DNA from: Streptomyces echinatus
GTDB lineage: Bacteria > Actinomycetota > Actinomycetes > Streptomycetales > Streptomycetaceae
Length of the DNA stretch: 64,000 bases
Direction of reading: 5' to 3'
NCBI RefSeq assembly: GCF_014203595.1
Contig: NZ_JACHJK010000012.1
Coordinates: forward strand, 1-64,000
Within the stretch, counting starts at the first letter, position 1, and each line of letters begins with the position of its first letter. Shown here piece by piece: positions 27,943 to 36,512 of the stretch. A program made the position numbers and the translations under genes. Below the pieces are notes generated by a model. That model was not told the DNA's origin. It searched no databases and was given only the letters and a program-made list of their open reading frames with translations.

Positions 27943-29331
27943 ATGACCTCGAACGACGTCCCCGCCCCCGCCTTCGGCCCAGGAGCCGGCCGCCGGCGTG
28001 CGCTGGGCCGGGGACCGGGCGCCGCGCCGGCCGAGCCGCGCAGCGAGTCCGTGGCGCGGGCCGAGCCCCTGGCGGAGGAGACGCCTGCGGAGGCCGAGAC
28101 GCCGGCGCGGGCCGAGACCCCGGCGCAGGCCGGGACCCCGGCCGGGCCCGGCAGGCCGTCGCACCCACCCGCACCCGGCGGAACGACCGCCCACGACGGC
28201 CGCGAGCCGCGAGAGGCGCCCGCGGCCGGCGAGCCGGGGCCTGCCGCCGCCGAGCCCGCCGCACCCCGGCCCGAGCCCGTCGCACCCGCCCCCGAGCCCG
28301 CCGCACCGGAACCCGAGCCCGCCGCACCCGAGCCCGAGTTCGCCGGAACCGGACCGGCCGAGCCCGGACCCACGGGATCCGACGAACCCGAGCCTGCCGG
28401 ATCCGGCCCCGCCGAACCCGTCGCACCCGGGCCCGCCGACTCCCGGCCCGGACCCCCCGCACCCGGCTCCGCCGAACCCGGAGCCCCCTCCGACGGTGTC
28501 TTCAAGGTCCGGCTGTCGAACTTCGAGGGTCCCTTCGATCTCCTCCTCCAGCTCATCTCCCGGCACAAGCTGGACGTGACCGAGGTCGCCCTGTCGAAGG
28601 TCACCGACGAGTTCATGGCGCACATCCGGGCCATGGGACCCGACTGGGACCTCGACCAGACCACGGAGTTCCTCGTCGTGGCGGCCACCCTGCTCGACCT
28701 CAAGGCCGCCCGGCTGCTGCCCGCCGCCGACGTGGAGGACGAGGCCGACCTCGCGCTGCTGGAGGCGCGGGACCTGCTGTTCGCCCGGCTGCTGCAGTAC
28801 CGCGCGTACAAACAGATCGCCGACATCTTCAACCGGCGGCTCGACGACGAGGCCCGCCGCTGGCCCCGCACCGTCGGACTCGAACCGCACCACGCCGAGC
28901 TGCTGCCCGAGGTCGTCATCAGCATCGGCCCCGAGGGGTTCGCCGGGCTGGCCGTCAAGGCGATGCAGCCCAGGCCCAAGCCGCAGGTCTACGTCGACCA
29001 CATCCACGCCCCGCTGGTCAGCGTGCGGGAGCAGGCGGGGATCGTGGTGGCGCGGCTGAGGGAGCTGGGCGAGGCGAGCTTCCGGGTGCTGATCGAGGAC
29101 ACCGACGACACGCTCACCGTCGTGGCCCGGTTCCTCGCCCTGCTGGAGCTGTACCGGGAGAAGGCCGTCGCGCTGGAGCAGGAGGCCGCGCTCGGCGACC
29201 TGACCGTGCGCTGGACCGGAGGGGACGGGGACACCGCACCCGTGGTCACGGACGAGTTCGACCGGCCGCCCGAGAGGCCCGAGAGGCCCGAGAAGCCCGA
29301 GAGGCCCGAGGAGGAGGAGAGGAAGGCATGA
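27943..29331 (+). CDS. scpA: Segregation and condensation protein A
   Basis: This is the kleisin subunit of SMC-ScpAB condensin. Of 462 residues, the first 185 are a Pro/Ala/Glu-rich repeat region (PEPAAPEPE-type). The conserved core then begins VFKVRLSNFEGPFDLLLQLI, with TEFLVVAATLLDLKAARLLP and a C-terminal winged helix ending in a Pro/Glu/Arg tail. The core is normal length; the N-terminal extension is unusual compared with about 250-residue ScpA of other phyla. The 18-bp gap from the RHH gene and 4-bp overlap with scpB place it in the same operon. Confidence 0.93.
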   Translation: MTSNDVPAPAFGPGAGRRRALGRGPGAAPAEPRSESVARAEPLAEETPAEAETPARAETPAQAGTPAGPGRPSHPPAPGGTTAHDGREPREAPAAGEPGPAAAEPAAPRPEPVAPAPEPAAPEPEPAAPEPEFAGTGPAEPGPTGSDEPEPAGSGPAEPVAPGPADSRPGPPAPGSAEPGAPSDGVFKVRLSNFEGPFDLLLQLISRHKLDVTEVALSKVTDEFMAHIRAMGPDWDLDQTTEFLVVAATLLDLKAARLLPAADVEDEADLALLEARDLLFARLLQYRAYKQIADIFNRRLDDEARRWPRTVGLEPHHAELLPEVVISIGPEGFAGLAVKAMQPRPKPQVYVDHIHAPLVSVREQAGIVVARLRELGEASFRVLIEDTDDTLTVVARFLALLELYREKAVALEQEAALGDLTVRWTGGDGDTAPVVTDEFDRPPERPERPEKPERPEEEERKA

Positions 29332-29981
29332 GCGAGGAGACCGCCGAGGCCCCCGCAGGATCGCAGACCGTCGCCGGACTCGACCTCAAGCCGGCCCTGG
29401 AGGCGATGCTCATGGTCGTGGACGAGCCCGCGACCGAGGCCCACCTGGCCAGGCTGCTGGAGCGGCCGCGACGGCAGGTCGCGGACGCGCTGCGCGAGCT
29501 GGCCGACGAGTACACCGTGCAGGGCCGCGGCTTCGAGCTGCGGTTCGTCGCCGGCGGCTGGCGTTTCTACACCCGCGCCGCGTACGCGCCCGCCGTCGAA
29601 CGGCTGGTGCTGGACGGCCAGACGGCCCGGCTCACCCAGGCGGCGCTGGAGACGCTCGCGGTGGTCGCCTACCGCCAGCCGGTCAGCCGCAGCCGCGTCT
29701 CCGCGGTGCGCGGGGTCAACTGCGACGGTGTCATGCGCACCCTCCTGCAGCGCGGTCTGGTCGAGGAGGCGGGCACGGAACCCGAAACAGGTGCGATCCT
29801 GTACAGGACGACGAACTACTTCCTGGAGCGGATGGGCCTGCGCGGCCTGGACGAGCTCCCGGAGCTCGCGCCCTTCCTCCCGGAGGCCGAGGCGATCGAG
29901 GCCGAGACCCAGGAGGGTGTGCCGTCGTTCGATCCGGACGCTCCGGATTCCGAGGACGCAGACGACAAGACGGAACTTTGA
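29328..29981 (+). CDS. scpB: Segregation and condensation protein B
   Basis: The product is 217 residues, the winged-helix KITE subunit of condensin. The pattern LKPALEAMLMVVDEPATEAHLARLL, cited as PALEAMLMVVDEPAT, and AALETLAVVAYRQPVSRSRV are the family hallmarks. The acidic tail is variable. The ATGA overlap with scpA ensures coupled synthesis, and its stop shares a base with the next start. Confidence 0.93.
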   Translation: MSEETAEAPAGSQTVAGLDLKPALEAMLMVVDEPATEAHLARLLERPRRQVADALRELADEYTVQGRGFELRFVAGGWRFYTRAAYAPAVERLVLDGQTARLTQAALETLAVVAYRQPVSRSRVSAVRGVNCDGVMRTLLQRGLVEEAGTEPETGAILYRTTNYFLERMGLRGLDELPELAPFLPEAEAIEAETQEGVPSFDPDAPDSEDADDKTEL

Positions 29982-31102
29982 TGCGAAGCAGCAGCGGCAG
30001 GAACAGCAGCGGAAACAACGGCGGGAGCCGTGGTGGCAACAGCGGCGGCCGCGGCGGGAGCGGCGGGGGACGCGGTAACTACCGCGGCGCCGGCAACGCC
30101 CGTGACGACAAGCAGGGCGGCCGGCCGAAGAAGCCGCGCCCGGAGGAGCGGCGCTACGACGTGGGTCCCGGCGCCACCCAGGACGGCCCGAAGTCGGGCC
30201 GGGGCGCCTCGGCGCGCGGCGGCGCCAAGGGCGGTCCCCGGCAGAGCCAGGCCGGCGGCCGCGGCCGTACGGCTCCGGCGAGCTCCCGCGAGTACGACGC
30301 GCGGGCCGAGGAGCGCAACCGCGAGCGGTACGCGGGCAAGAAGGACGTCAAGCTCCCGAAGACCTTCCCGGGCGCCGAGCAGGAGGGCGAGCGGCTGCAG
30401 AAGGTCCTCGCGCGCGCGGGCTACGGCTCCCGGCGCGCCTGCGAGGAGCTGATCGAGCAGGCCCGCGTCGAGATCAACGGCGAGATCGTCCTGGAGCAGG
30501 GCCGCCGGGTCGACCCGGAGAAGGACGAGGTCAAGGTCGACGGCCTGACGGTGGCGACGCAGTCGTACCAGTTCTTCTCGCTGAACAAGCCCGCCGGTGT
30601 CGTGTCCACCATGGAGGACCCGGAGGGCCGCCAGTGCCTCGGTGACTACGTCACCAACCGCGAGACCCGGCTCTTCCACGTCGGCCGGCTGGACACCGAG
30701 ACCGAGGGTGTCATCCTGCTCACCAACCACGGTGAGCTGGCGCACCGCCTCACGCACCCGAAGTACGGCGTGAAGAAGACCTACCTCGCGGCCATCGTCG
30801 GCCCGATCCCGCGCGACCTCGGCAAGCGCCTGAAGGACGGCATCCAGCTGGAGGACGGCTACGCGCGCGCGGACCACTTCCGCGTCGTCGAGCAGACCGG
30901 CAAGAACTACCTGGTCGAGGTGACCCTGCACGAGGGCCGCAAGCACATCGTGCGCCGCATGCTCGCCGAGGCCGGCTTCCCGGTCGAGAAGCTGGTGCGG
31001 ACCTCCTTCGGCCCGATCACCCTGGGCGACCAGAAGTCGGGCTGGCTGCGCCGCCTGTCGAACACCGAGGTCGGCATGCTGATGCAGGAAGTCGATCTCT
31101 AG
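29981..31102 (+). CDS. RsuA/RluB-family rRNA pseudouridine synthase
   Basis: The product is 373 residues. A Gly/Arg/Ser/Asn-rich tail of about 115 residues precedes an S4 domain (ERLQKVLARAGYGSRRACEE) and the catalytic domain. The latter has Asp in GRLDTETEGVILLTNHGEL, cited as GRLDTETEGVILLTN, and later EGRKHIVRRML. It converts a specific uridine in 16S or 23S rRNA to pseudouridine; RluB-type specificity is likely from context with scpAB but not proven. The basic glycine-rich tail probably adds non-specific RNA binding. Confidence 0.92.
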   Translation: MRSSSGRNSSGNNGGSRGGNSGGRGGSGGGRGNYRGAGNARDDKQGGRPKKPRPEERRYDVGPGATQDGPKSGRGASARGGAKGGPRQSQAGGRGRTAPASSREYDARAEERNRERYAGKKDVKLPKTFPGAEQEGERLQKVLARAGYGSRRACEELIEQARVEINGEIVLEQGRRVDPEKDEVKVDGLTVATQSYQFFSLNKPAGVVSTMEDPEGRQCLGDYVTNRETRLFHVGRLDTETEGVILLTNHGELAHRLTHPKYGVKKTYLAAIVGPIPRDLGKRLKDGIQLEDGYARADHFRVVEQTGKNYLVEVTLHEGRKHIVRRMLAEAGFPVEKLVRTSFGPITLGDQKSGWLRRLSNTEVGMLMQEVDL

Positions 31103-31120
31103 ACGCACCTTGCGCCGATC

Positions 31121-31163
31121 GTCATCCCCCTTTATCGTCACTGTGACAATAAAGGGGGATGAC
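31121..31163. promoter_or_regulatory. 43-bp palindrome, candidate NrtR operator and possible terminator
   Basis: A 15-bp inverted repeat (31121-31135 with 31149-31163) encloses the inner repeat GTCAC-T-GTGAC. The central 23 bp, TTTATCGTCAC around 31142 and its mirror (31131-31153), shows the GT-N7-AC core reported for NrtR, a NUDIX-derived repressor of NAD metabolism. It ends 4 bases before the ADP-ribosylglycohydrolase start and includes that gene's ribosome site (AAGGGGG). It also lies 18 bp after the pseudouridine synthase stop, so it could act as a terminator in RNA. Confidence 0.6.
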
Positions 31164-31167
31164 GCAT

Positions 31168-32175
31168 ATGCCCAAGCAGTCGGCCACCGGAGCACTCCTC
31201 GGCCTCGCCCTCGGGGACGCCCTCGGCTTCCCGGCCGAGTTCAAGACCGTGCCGTCGATCCTCTCGGCGTTCGGGCCCTGGCGGGAGATGGAGCTGCCCG
31301 AGCGGGCCCTCGTCTCCGACGACACCCAGATGACCCTCGCCCTCGGGCGCGCGCTCCGCACGGCCATGGAGCGCGGGTACCTCGCGCCGAACCGGCTGGA
31401 GCGGCCGCTGCGCGAGGAGTTCGCGGACTGGTACCACTCGCCGGAGAACAACCGGGCGCCGGGCAACACCTGCCTGACCGCGTGCGCCCTGCTGGACGAC
31501 GAGGGCCGGCGCTGGCAGGACGCCAGCCAGATCGGCTCCAAGGGCTGCGGCGCCAACATGCGGGTCGCCCCGATCGGCCTTGCCCCCGGCCTCGACGACG
31601 AACAGCGTGCCGGCGCCGCTCAGTTGCAGTCCGCGCTCACCCACGGCCACCCGACCGCGCTCGCCGCCTCCGACCTCACCGCCCGCGCCGTCCATCTGCT
31701 CGCCCGGGGCACCGACCCGGCCGGGCTCGTCGGGCAGCTGCGCTCCTACGCCCTGGACAACCGCACCCGCTACGACCACACCTGGCTCGGCGACCTGTGG
31801 ACCCGTTCCCAGGACCCGAGCCCGGAGCACTTCATCGCGCGCGGCTGGGACGAGTGCCTGGCGGTCCTCGGCCGGCTCCAGGAGGCCGTGCGGAGCGGAT
31901 CCGTGGAGACCGACCCCTGTCTGGCCACCGGCGAGGGCTGGATCGCCGAGGAGGCGCTCGCCACCGGGCTGCTGTGCTTCCTGCTCTTCCCGGACGAGCC
32001 CGTCACCGCCCTGCGCCGGGCCGCCTGCACCGCCGGCGACTCCGACTCCATAGCCTGCCTCACCGGAGCCTTCGCGGGCGCCTGGCTGGGCGCGGACGCC
32101 TGGCCCGCCGACTGGTCCGAGCGCATCGAGTACCGAGACGGCCTCCTGGCCCTGGGATCACTCTGGGACGCCTGA
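31168..32175 (+). CDS. ADP-ribosylglycohydrolase family protein
   Basis: The 335-residue DraG/ARH-type hydrolase removes ADP-ribose from proteins or small molecules. The metal-binding motifs are SDDTQMTLAL (residues 50-59) and GDSDSIACLTGAFAGA near the C-terminus. GALLGLALGDALG is the usual N-terminal helix. The ATG at 31168 is chosen because AAGGGGG lies nine bases upstream; the ATG at 31159 would overlap that site. The palindrome upstream suggests regulation by NAD or ADP-ribose status. Its 3' end overlaps the convergent nucleotidyltransferase gene by 18 bp. Confidence 0.93.
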   Translation: MPKQSATGALLGLALGDALGFPAEFKTVPSILSAFGPWREMELPERALVSDDTQMTLALGRALRTAMERGYLAPNRLERPLREEFADWYHSPENNRAPGNTCLTACALLDDEGRRWQDASQIGSKGCGANMRVAPIGLAPGLDDEQRAGAAQLQSALTHGHPTALAASDLTARAVHLLARGTDPAGLVGQLRSYALDNRTRYDHTWLGDLWTRSQDPSPEHFIARGWDECLAVLGRLQEAVRSGSVETDPCLATGEGWIAEEALATGLLCFLLFPDEPVTALRRAACTAGDSDSIACLTGAFAGAWLGADAWPADWSERIEYRDGLLALGSLWDA

Positions 32176-32907
32176 GGGTCCCCCTCCGGATCGGGCCGGA
32201 CCCGCGGGCCCGGGGCCCGGCTCCGGCTGGAGTGCCGAGGCCCGGCGCGCCCGGTACAGGAAGTCGGCCACGCGGGTGTGGTCCGGCTCCTCGGGCAGGG
32301 GGCTGCCGCGCAGGGCCTCCTCGGTCCCGGCCGCCAGCCGGGCCATCCACTCCTCCACCCGCACCCACGGCACCTCACCGCGCTTCACCGCCAGCAGGGG
32401 CTCGCGCTGCTCCCCGACGTCGATCCGCAGCTCGCCGGAGCTCAGCAGGTCCCGTGCGGACATCAGCAGCCGCAGCAGGTGCATCGCGTGCTTCCAGCGC
32501 GGGGCGCCGGTCGTGCGGACGTCGGCGTCGAGCTTCTTGCGCTGGCCGAGGGCGTAACGGGTGAAGGTGTCGTACGCCCGCCGCGACAGGAAGGCGCCGC
32601 GCAGGGACAGCAGCTCGCGGCCGGTGTCGTCCACGTGCTCCACCAGGGGGGAGTGCAGGCACTCCAGGATGTTCGGGTTGCCGCGCAGCGCCAGCTCGCA
32701 GAACCGTTCCAGCTCCCAGGAGAACTGCTCCTCGCCGGGCCCCTCCACATGCGTGGGCGGCTTCTCGAACCGCCAGTACAGCGGGGTGGGGGCGAGGAAC
32801 ACCCCGCGCCGGTCGGTGTCGCTGGCGTCCGTGGCCAGACCGAAGGCGCGGGAGCCCGTCACACAGGAGTAGACGGTGTGGTCGCGTACGAGGTCCAGCG
32901 GCTGCAT
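32158..32907 (-). CDS. Predicted nucleotidyltransferase (RlaP-like, PF10127 type)
   Basis: The product is 249 residues. The polymerase-beta-fold motif is TGSRAFGLATDASDTDRRG (residues 17-35), with the GS pair and the Asp-x-Asp metal ligands D30 and D32. NPNILECLHSP and the following helical region match the family once called predicted nucleotidyltransferase and linked to RNA-repair loci (RlaP). The acceptor is unknown. It converges on and overlaps the ADP-ribosylglycohydrolase, so the two mRNAs share 18 bp of antisense sequence. Confidence 0.85.
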   Translation of the reverse strand: MQPLDLVRDHTVYSCVTGSRAFGLATDASDTDRRGVFLAPTPLYWRFEKPPTHVEGPGEEQFSWELERFCELALRGNPNILECLHSPLVEHVDDTGRELLSLRGAFLSRRAYDTFTRYALGQRKKLDADVRTTGAPRWKHAMHLLRLLMSARDLLSSGELRIDVGEQREPLLAVKRGEVPWVRVEEWMARLAAGTEEALRGSPLPEEPDHTRVADFLYRARRASALQPEPGPGPAGPARSGGGPSGVPE

Positions 32908-32929
32908 CCCCGGAGCGTACGCGGCCCGC

Positions 32930-33406
32930 TCAGGCCAGGTGGATCGAATTTCCCGACACCGTGATCGACTCCTTGCCCAGCGGTCTGGTCGCGGGACCAT
33001 GGGCCACCGAGCCGTCGGCGATCCGGTACTTGCTGCCGTGGCACGGGCAGTCGATGGTGCCGTCCGCCACCCGGTTCACCGTGCAGCCCTGGTGCGTGCA
33101 GATCGCCGAGAACGCCTTGAAGTCACCCTTCTTCGGCTGGGTGACCACGATCTTCTCCTCCTTGAACACCTTGCCGCCGCCCTCCGGGATGTCGCTGGTC
33201 CGCGCCAGCCGCTTCCCGGCGGGCGACGCCTCCTGGGCGGCGGGCGACGCCGCCATCCCGGATGCGGACGCCGACGATGCCGACGCCGTCGGTGACTGCG
33301 GCGCCGTGGCGTCGCCGCTCTTGTCGGTGCCGCATCCCACGCACCCCAGGGCGAGCGCGCCGGCGCCGGTGCAGAGAACGGTGCGCCGTGTCGCGGGCTG
33401 GGTCAT
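32930..33406 (-). CDS. Tat-exported Rieske [2Fe-2S] protein
   Basis: The product is 158 residues. TRRTVLCTGAGALALG is a twin-arginine-like signal, followed by a Ser/Ala linker. The Rieske cluster ligands are C103-x-H105 (CTHQGC) and C120-x2-H123 (CPCHGS), with the two extra cysteines that form the stabilising disulfide of high-potential Rieske proteins. It is probably an extracytoplasmic electron carrier; no partner enzyme lies beside it. GGAGG lies about six bases before the ATG. It is divergent from aroH with 146 bp between starts. Confidence 0.9.
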   Translation of the reverse strand: MTQPATRRTVLCTGAGALALGCVGCGTDKSGDATAPQSPTASASSASASGMAASPAAQEASPAGKRLARTSDIPEGGGKVFKEEKIVVTQPKKGDFKAFSAICTHQGCTVNRVADGTIDCPCHGSKYRIADGSVAHGPATRPLGKESITVSGNSIHLA

Positions 33407-33552
33407 GTCAGACCTCCGTAGAACCTTCCAGAACGGTGAACAAGGGATCTTTCGCATCGTCTCAGCGAGCGGGCGGCGCGCGCCCGTACCGCGCGGGCTG
33501 ACTACGCTGGACGGACCAAGAACAGACACGCATGTCAGCGAGGAGCAGCGCC

Positions 33553-33915
33553 GTGGCGGTACGAGCGGTCCGGGGGGCCGTCCAACTGGAGCGGGACGAG
33601 GCCGGTCATATGGAGGAGCAGGTCGGAGCGCTGCTCACCGCCGTGCTGGAACGGAACGGGCTGACCGCCGACGACCTGATCAGCATCTGGTTCACGGCCA
33701 CCCCCGACCTGCACAGCGACTTCCCGGCCGCCTCCGCCCGCAAGCTGGGCATCGTGGACGTCCCCCTCATCTGCGCCCAGGAACTGGACATCGCGGGCGC
33801 CATGCCCCGGGTCGTGCGGATCCTCGCGCACATCGAGTCGGACCGGCCCCGCGCCGACATCTGCCACGTCTACCTCGGCGCCGCCGCGGCGCTCCGCAAG
33901 GACATCGCCCAGTGA
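33553..33915 (+). CDS. aroH: Chorismate mutase (AroH type)
   Basis: The 120-residue enzyme converts chorismate to prephenate. VRAVRGAVQLERDE at the N-terminus and CAQELDIAGAMPRVVRILAH supply the active-site Arg and Glu of monofunctional AroH mutases. The GTG at 33553 has GAGGAG about seven bases upstream and gives the normal length; the ATG at 33532 would add seven residues. It overlaps tyrA by 4 bp, so the two consecutive steps of tyrosine synthesis are coupled. Confidence 0.93.
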   Translation: MAVRAVRGAVQLERDEAGHMEEQVGALLTAVLERNGLTADDLISIWFTATPDLHSDFPAASARKLGIVDVPLICAQELDIAGAMPRVVRILAHIESDRPRADICHVYLGAAAALRKDIAQ

Positions 33916-34997
33916 GAACCGCACTCGTCATCGGAACCGGCCTGATCGGCACCTCCGCCGCCCTCGCGCTCGCCCAGCGAGGCGTCACCGTCCACCTCGA
34001 CGACCACGACCCCGAGCAGGCCCGTACGGCCGCCGCGCTGGGTGCCGGCACCGACGAGGAGCCCGGGGGGCCGGTGGACCTCGCGATCGTGGCCGCCCCG
34101 CCCGCCCATGTGGCCCGGGTGCTCGCCGACGCGATGCGCCGGGGCGTCGCCCGCGGCTACCTGGACGTCGCCAGCGTCAAGGGCGGCCCCCGCCGCGAGC
34201 TGGAGTCGCTCGGCCTGGACCTGTCGTCGTACATCGGCACGCACCCCATGTCCGGCCGGGAGAAGTCCGGACCGCTGGCCGCCACCGCCGACCTCTTCGA
34301 GGGCCGGCCCTGGGTGCTCACCCCGACCCGGGACACCGACACCGAGGTGCTCAACCTCGCCCTGGAACTGGTCTCGCACTGCCGGGCCGTCCCGGTCGTC
34401 ATGGACGCCGACGCCCACGACCGCGCCGTCGCCCTCGTCTCCCACATGCCCCACCTGGTGTCCAGCCTGGTCGCCGCGCGCCTGGAGCACGCCGAGGAGG
34501 CCGCCGTACGGCTGTGCGGGCAGGGCATCCGGGACGTGACCCGGATCGCCGCCTCCGACCCGCGCATGTGGATGGACATCCTGTCCGCGAACCCGGGCCC
34601 GGTCGCCGACCTGCTCTCCGACGTCGCCTCCGACCTGGACGAGACGGTCCAGGCCCTGCGCGCCCTGCAGTCCTCCGACGACGCCAAGCGCGGCGAGGGC
34701 ACCGCCGGCATCGAGGACGTGCTGCGCCGCGGGAACGCCGGCCAGGTGCGGGTACCCGGCAAGCACGGCAGCGCCCCGCGCGCGTACGAGACCGTCGTCG
34801 TCCTCATCGACGACCAGCCCGGCCAGCTGGCCCGCATCTTCGCGGACGCCGGCCGGGCGGGAGTCAACATCGAGGACGTCCGGATCGAGCACGCCACCGG
34901 TCAGCAGGCCGGTCTGATGCAGCTCATGGTCGAGCCGAAGGCGGCGACGGCCCTGAAGGAGGCACTGCGCGAGCGGGGCTGGGCGCTGCGCCGATAA
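33912..34997 (+). CDS. tyrA: Prephenate dehydrogenase
   Basis: The 361-residue NAD(P)-dependent enzyme makes 4-hydroxyphenylpyruvate from prephenate. The Rossmann loop is VIGTGLIGTSAALAL, the catalytic His region is IGTHPMSGREKSGP, and there is a C-terminal ACT domain (VVVLIDDQPGQLARIFADAG, about residues 290-361) for tyrosine feedback control. The GTG start is inside the aroH stop. Confidence 0.94.
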   Translation: MRTALVIGTGLIGTSAALALAQRGVTVHLDDHDPEQARTAAALGAGTDEEPGGPVDLAIVAAPPAHVARVLADAMRRGVARGYLDVASVKGGPRRELESLGLDLSSYIGTHPMSGREKSGPLAATADLFEGRPWVLTPTRDTDTEVLNLALELVSHCRAVPVVMDADAHDRAVALVSHMPHLVSSLVAARLEHAEEAAVRLCGQGIRDVTRIAASDPRMWMDILSANPGPVADLLSDVASDLDETVQALRALQSSDDAKRGEGTAGIEDVLRRGNAGQVRVPGKHGSAPRAYETVVVLIDDQPGQLARIFADAGRAGVNIEDVRIEHATGQQAGLMQLMVEPKAATALKEALRERGWALRR

Positions 34998-35101
34998 CGC
35001 CCGGTGAGGGCGCCCCCCCCCGCGAGCCAGTAACCTTGTCCGGGGCGCCCTCGCGCCCCGGACCCCCGCTCACCACCCTTCACCGCAGGAAGGTGTCCCC
35101 C

Positions 35102-35794
35102 GTGGAATACGGCGCCCCGACCGCCAAGCCCGTGATCGTCGCGATCGACGGTCCCTCCGGCACGGGCAAGTCGAGCACGTCGAAGGCCGTGGCAGCCCAG
35201 CTCGGTCTGAGCTACCTGGACACCGGTGCCCAGTACCGGGCGATCACCTGGTGGATGGTGACCAACGGCATCGACCTGGAGGACCCGACCGCCATCGCCG
35301 CCGTCGCCGGCAAGCCGGAGATCATCTCCGGCACCGACCCGGCCGCCCCGACCATCACGGTCGACGGCGTCGACGTCGCCGGCCCGATCCGCACCCAGGA
35401 GGTCACCTCCAAGGTCAGCGCGGTCAGCGCGGTGCCCGAGGTGCGCACCCGGATCACCGAGCTGCAGCGCTCGCTGGCTGTCGGCACCGAGAACGGCATC
35501 GTGGTCGAGGGCCGGGACATCGGTACGACCGTCCTCCCGGACGCCGACCTGAAGATCTTCCTCACCGCCTCCCCGGAGGCCCGCGCGGCCCGCCGCAGCG
35601 GCGAGCTGAAGGGCGCCGACGTCAACGCCACCCGCGAGGCCCTGATCAAGCGGGACGCGGCCGACTCCAGCCGCAAGACCTCGCCCCTCGCCAAGGCCGG
35701 CGACGCGGTCGAGGTGGACACCACCGAACTCACCCTCGCCCAGGTCATCGAGTGCGTCGTCACCCTGGTCGAGGAGAAGCGGGCGGGGAAGTGA
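35102..35794 (+). CDS. cmk: CMP (dCMP) kinase
   Basis: The 230-residue kinase has the P-loop IDGPSGTGKSSTSKAVA, the CMP-binding LSYLDTGAQYRA and VVEGRDIGTTVLPDADLKIF, cited as EGRDIGTTVLP. It phosphorylates CMP and dCMP for pyrimidine salvage. The GTG start has GGAAGGTG upstream. A run of nine C (35014-35022) lies in the 104-bp gap after tyrA. It overlaps the acyltransferase by 4 bp, and cmk-plsC-der is a conserved actinobacterial order. Confidence 0.95.
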   Translation: MEYGAPTAKPVIVAIDGPSGTGKSSTSKAVAAQLGLSYLDTGAQYRAITWWMVTNGIDLEDPTAIAAVAGKPEIISGTDPAAPTITVDGVDVAGPIRTQEVTSKVSAVSAVPEVRTRITELQRSLAVGTENGIVVEGRDIGTTVLPDADLKIFLTASPEARAARRSGELKGADVNATREALIKRDAADSSRKTSPLAKAGDAVEVDTTELTLAQVIECVVTLVEEKRAGK

Positions 35795-36435
35795 GCCTTC
35801 CGTCCGAGCGGGGCGCCGAGGTGGGGCGGCGCATCGGCGTCGGCCTGATGTACGGGCTGTGGAAACCGCGGGTGCTGGGCGCCTGGAGGATGCCCGCGAG
35901 CGGCCCGGCGATACTCGCCGTGAACCACTCCCACAACATCGACGGCCCCATGGTCATGGGCGTGTCGCCCCGGCCGACGCACTTCCTGATCAAGAAGGAG
36001 GCGTTCGTCGGCCCGCTGGGCACGTTCCTGACCGGCATCGGCCAGCTGAAGGTGGACCGCGCGTCCGCCGACCGCACGGCGATCACCGACGCGCTCGGTG
36101 TCCTGAGCGACGGGGGAGTGCTCGGCATCTTCCCGGAGGGCACCCGGGGCGAGGGCGACTTCGCCTCCCTGCGCGCCGGGCTCGCCTACTTCGCGGTCCG
36201 CAGCGGGGCACCGATCGTGCCCGTGGCGGTACTGGGAAGCTCCGGCAGGCCGGGGCGGTTGATAAAGGGGCTGCCTCCGATGCGCTCCCGCGTCGACGTC
36301 GTCTTCGGCGACCCGTTCGAGGCCGGTGACGGCAGCGGACGGCGTACGCGCGCGGCGCTGGACGAGGCGACCGAGCGCATCCAGAAGCAGCTCACCAGCC
36401 ACCTGGAAAACGCCAGGCGCCTGACCGGGCGCTAG
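35791..36435 (+). CDS. 1-acyl-sn-glycerol-3-phosphate acyltransferase-like protein
   Basis: The 214-residue PlsC-family enzyme has block I VNHSHNIDGP (NHx4D variant), block III GIFPEGTRGEG and block IV APIVPVAVLG. It transfers an acyl group in phospholipid synthesis at the membrane face. The GTG lies in the cmk stop codon. It ends 77 bp before der. Confidence 0.9.
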   Translation: MSLPSERGAEVGRRIGVGLMYGLWKPRVLGAWRMPASGPAILAVNHSHNIDGPMVMGVSPRPTHFLIKKEAFVGPLGTFLTGIGQLKVDRASADRTAITDALGVLSDGGVLGIFPEGTRGEGDFASLRAGLAYFAVRSGAPIVPVAVLGSSGRPGRLIKGLPPMRSRVDVVFGDPFEAGDGSGRRTRAALDEATERIQKQLTSHLENARRLTGR

Positions 36436-36512
36436 GCGACACTTGAGTAGTGGATCAGCCCGGCTGGGCCGATGCACCGATCACCACGAATGAACGACGA
36501 GGTACGGACTTC

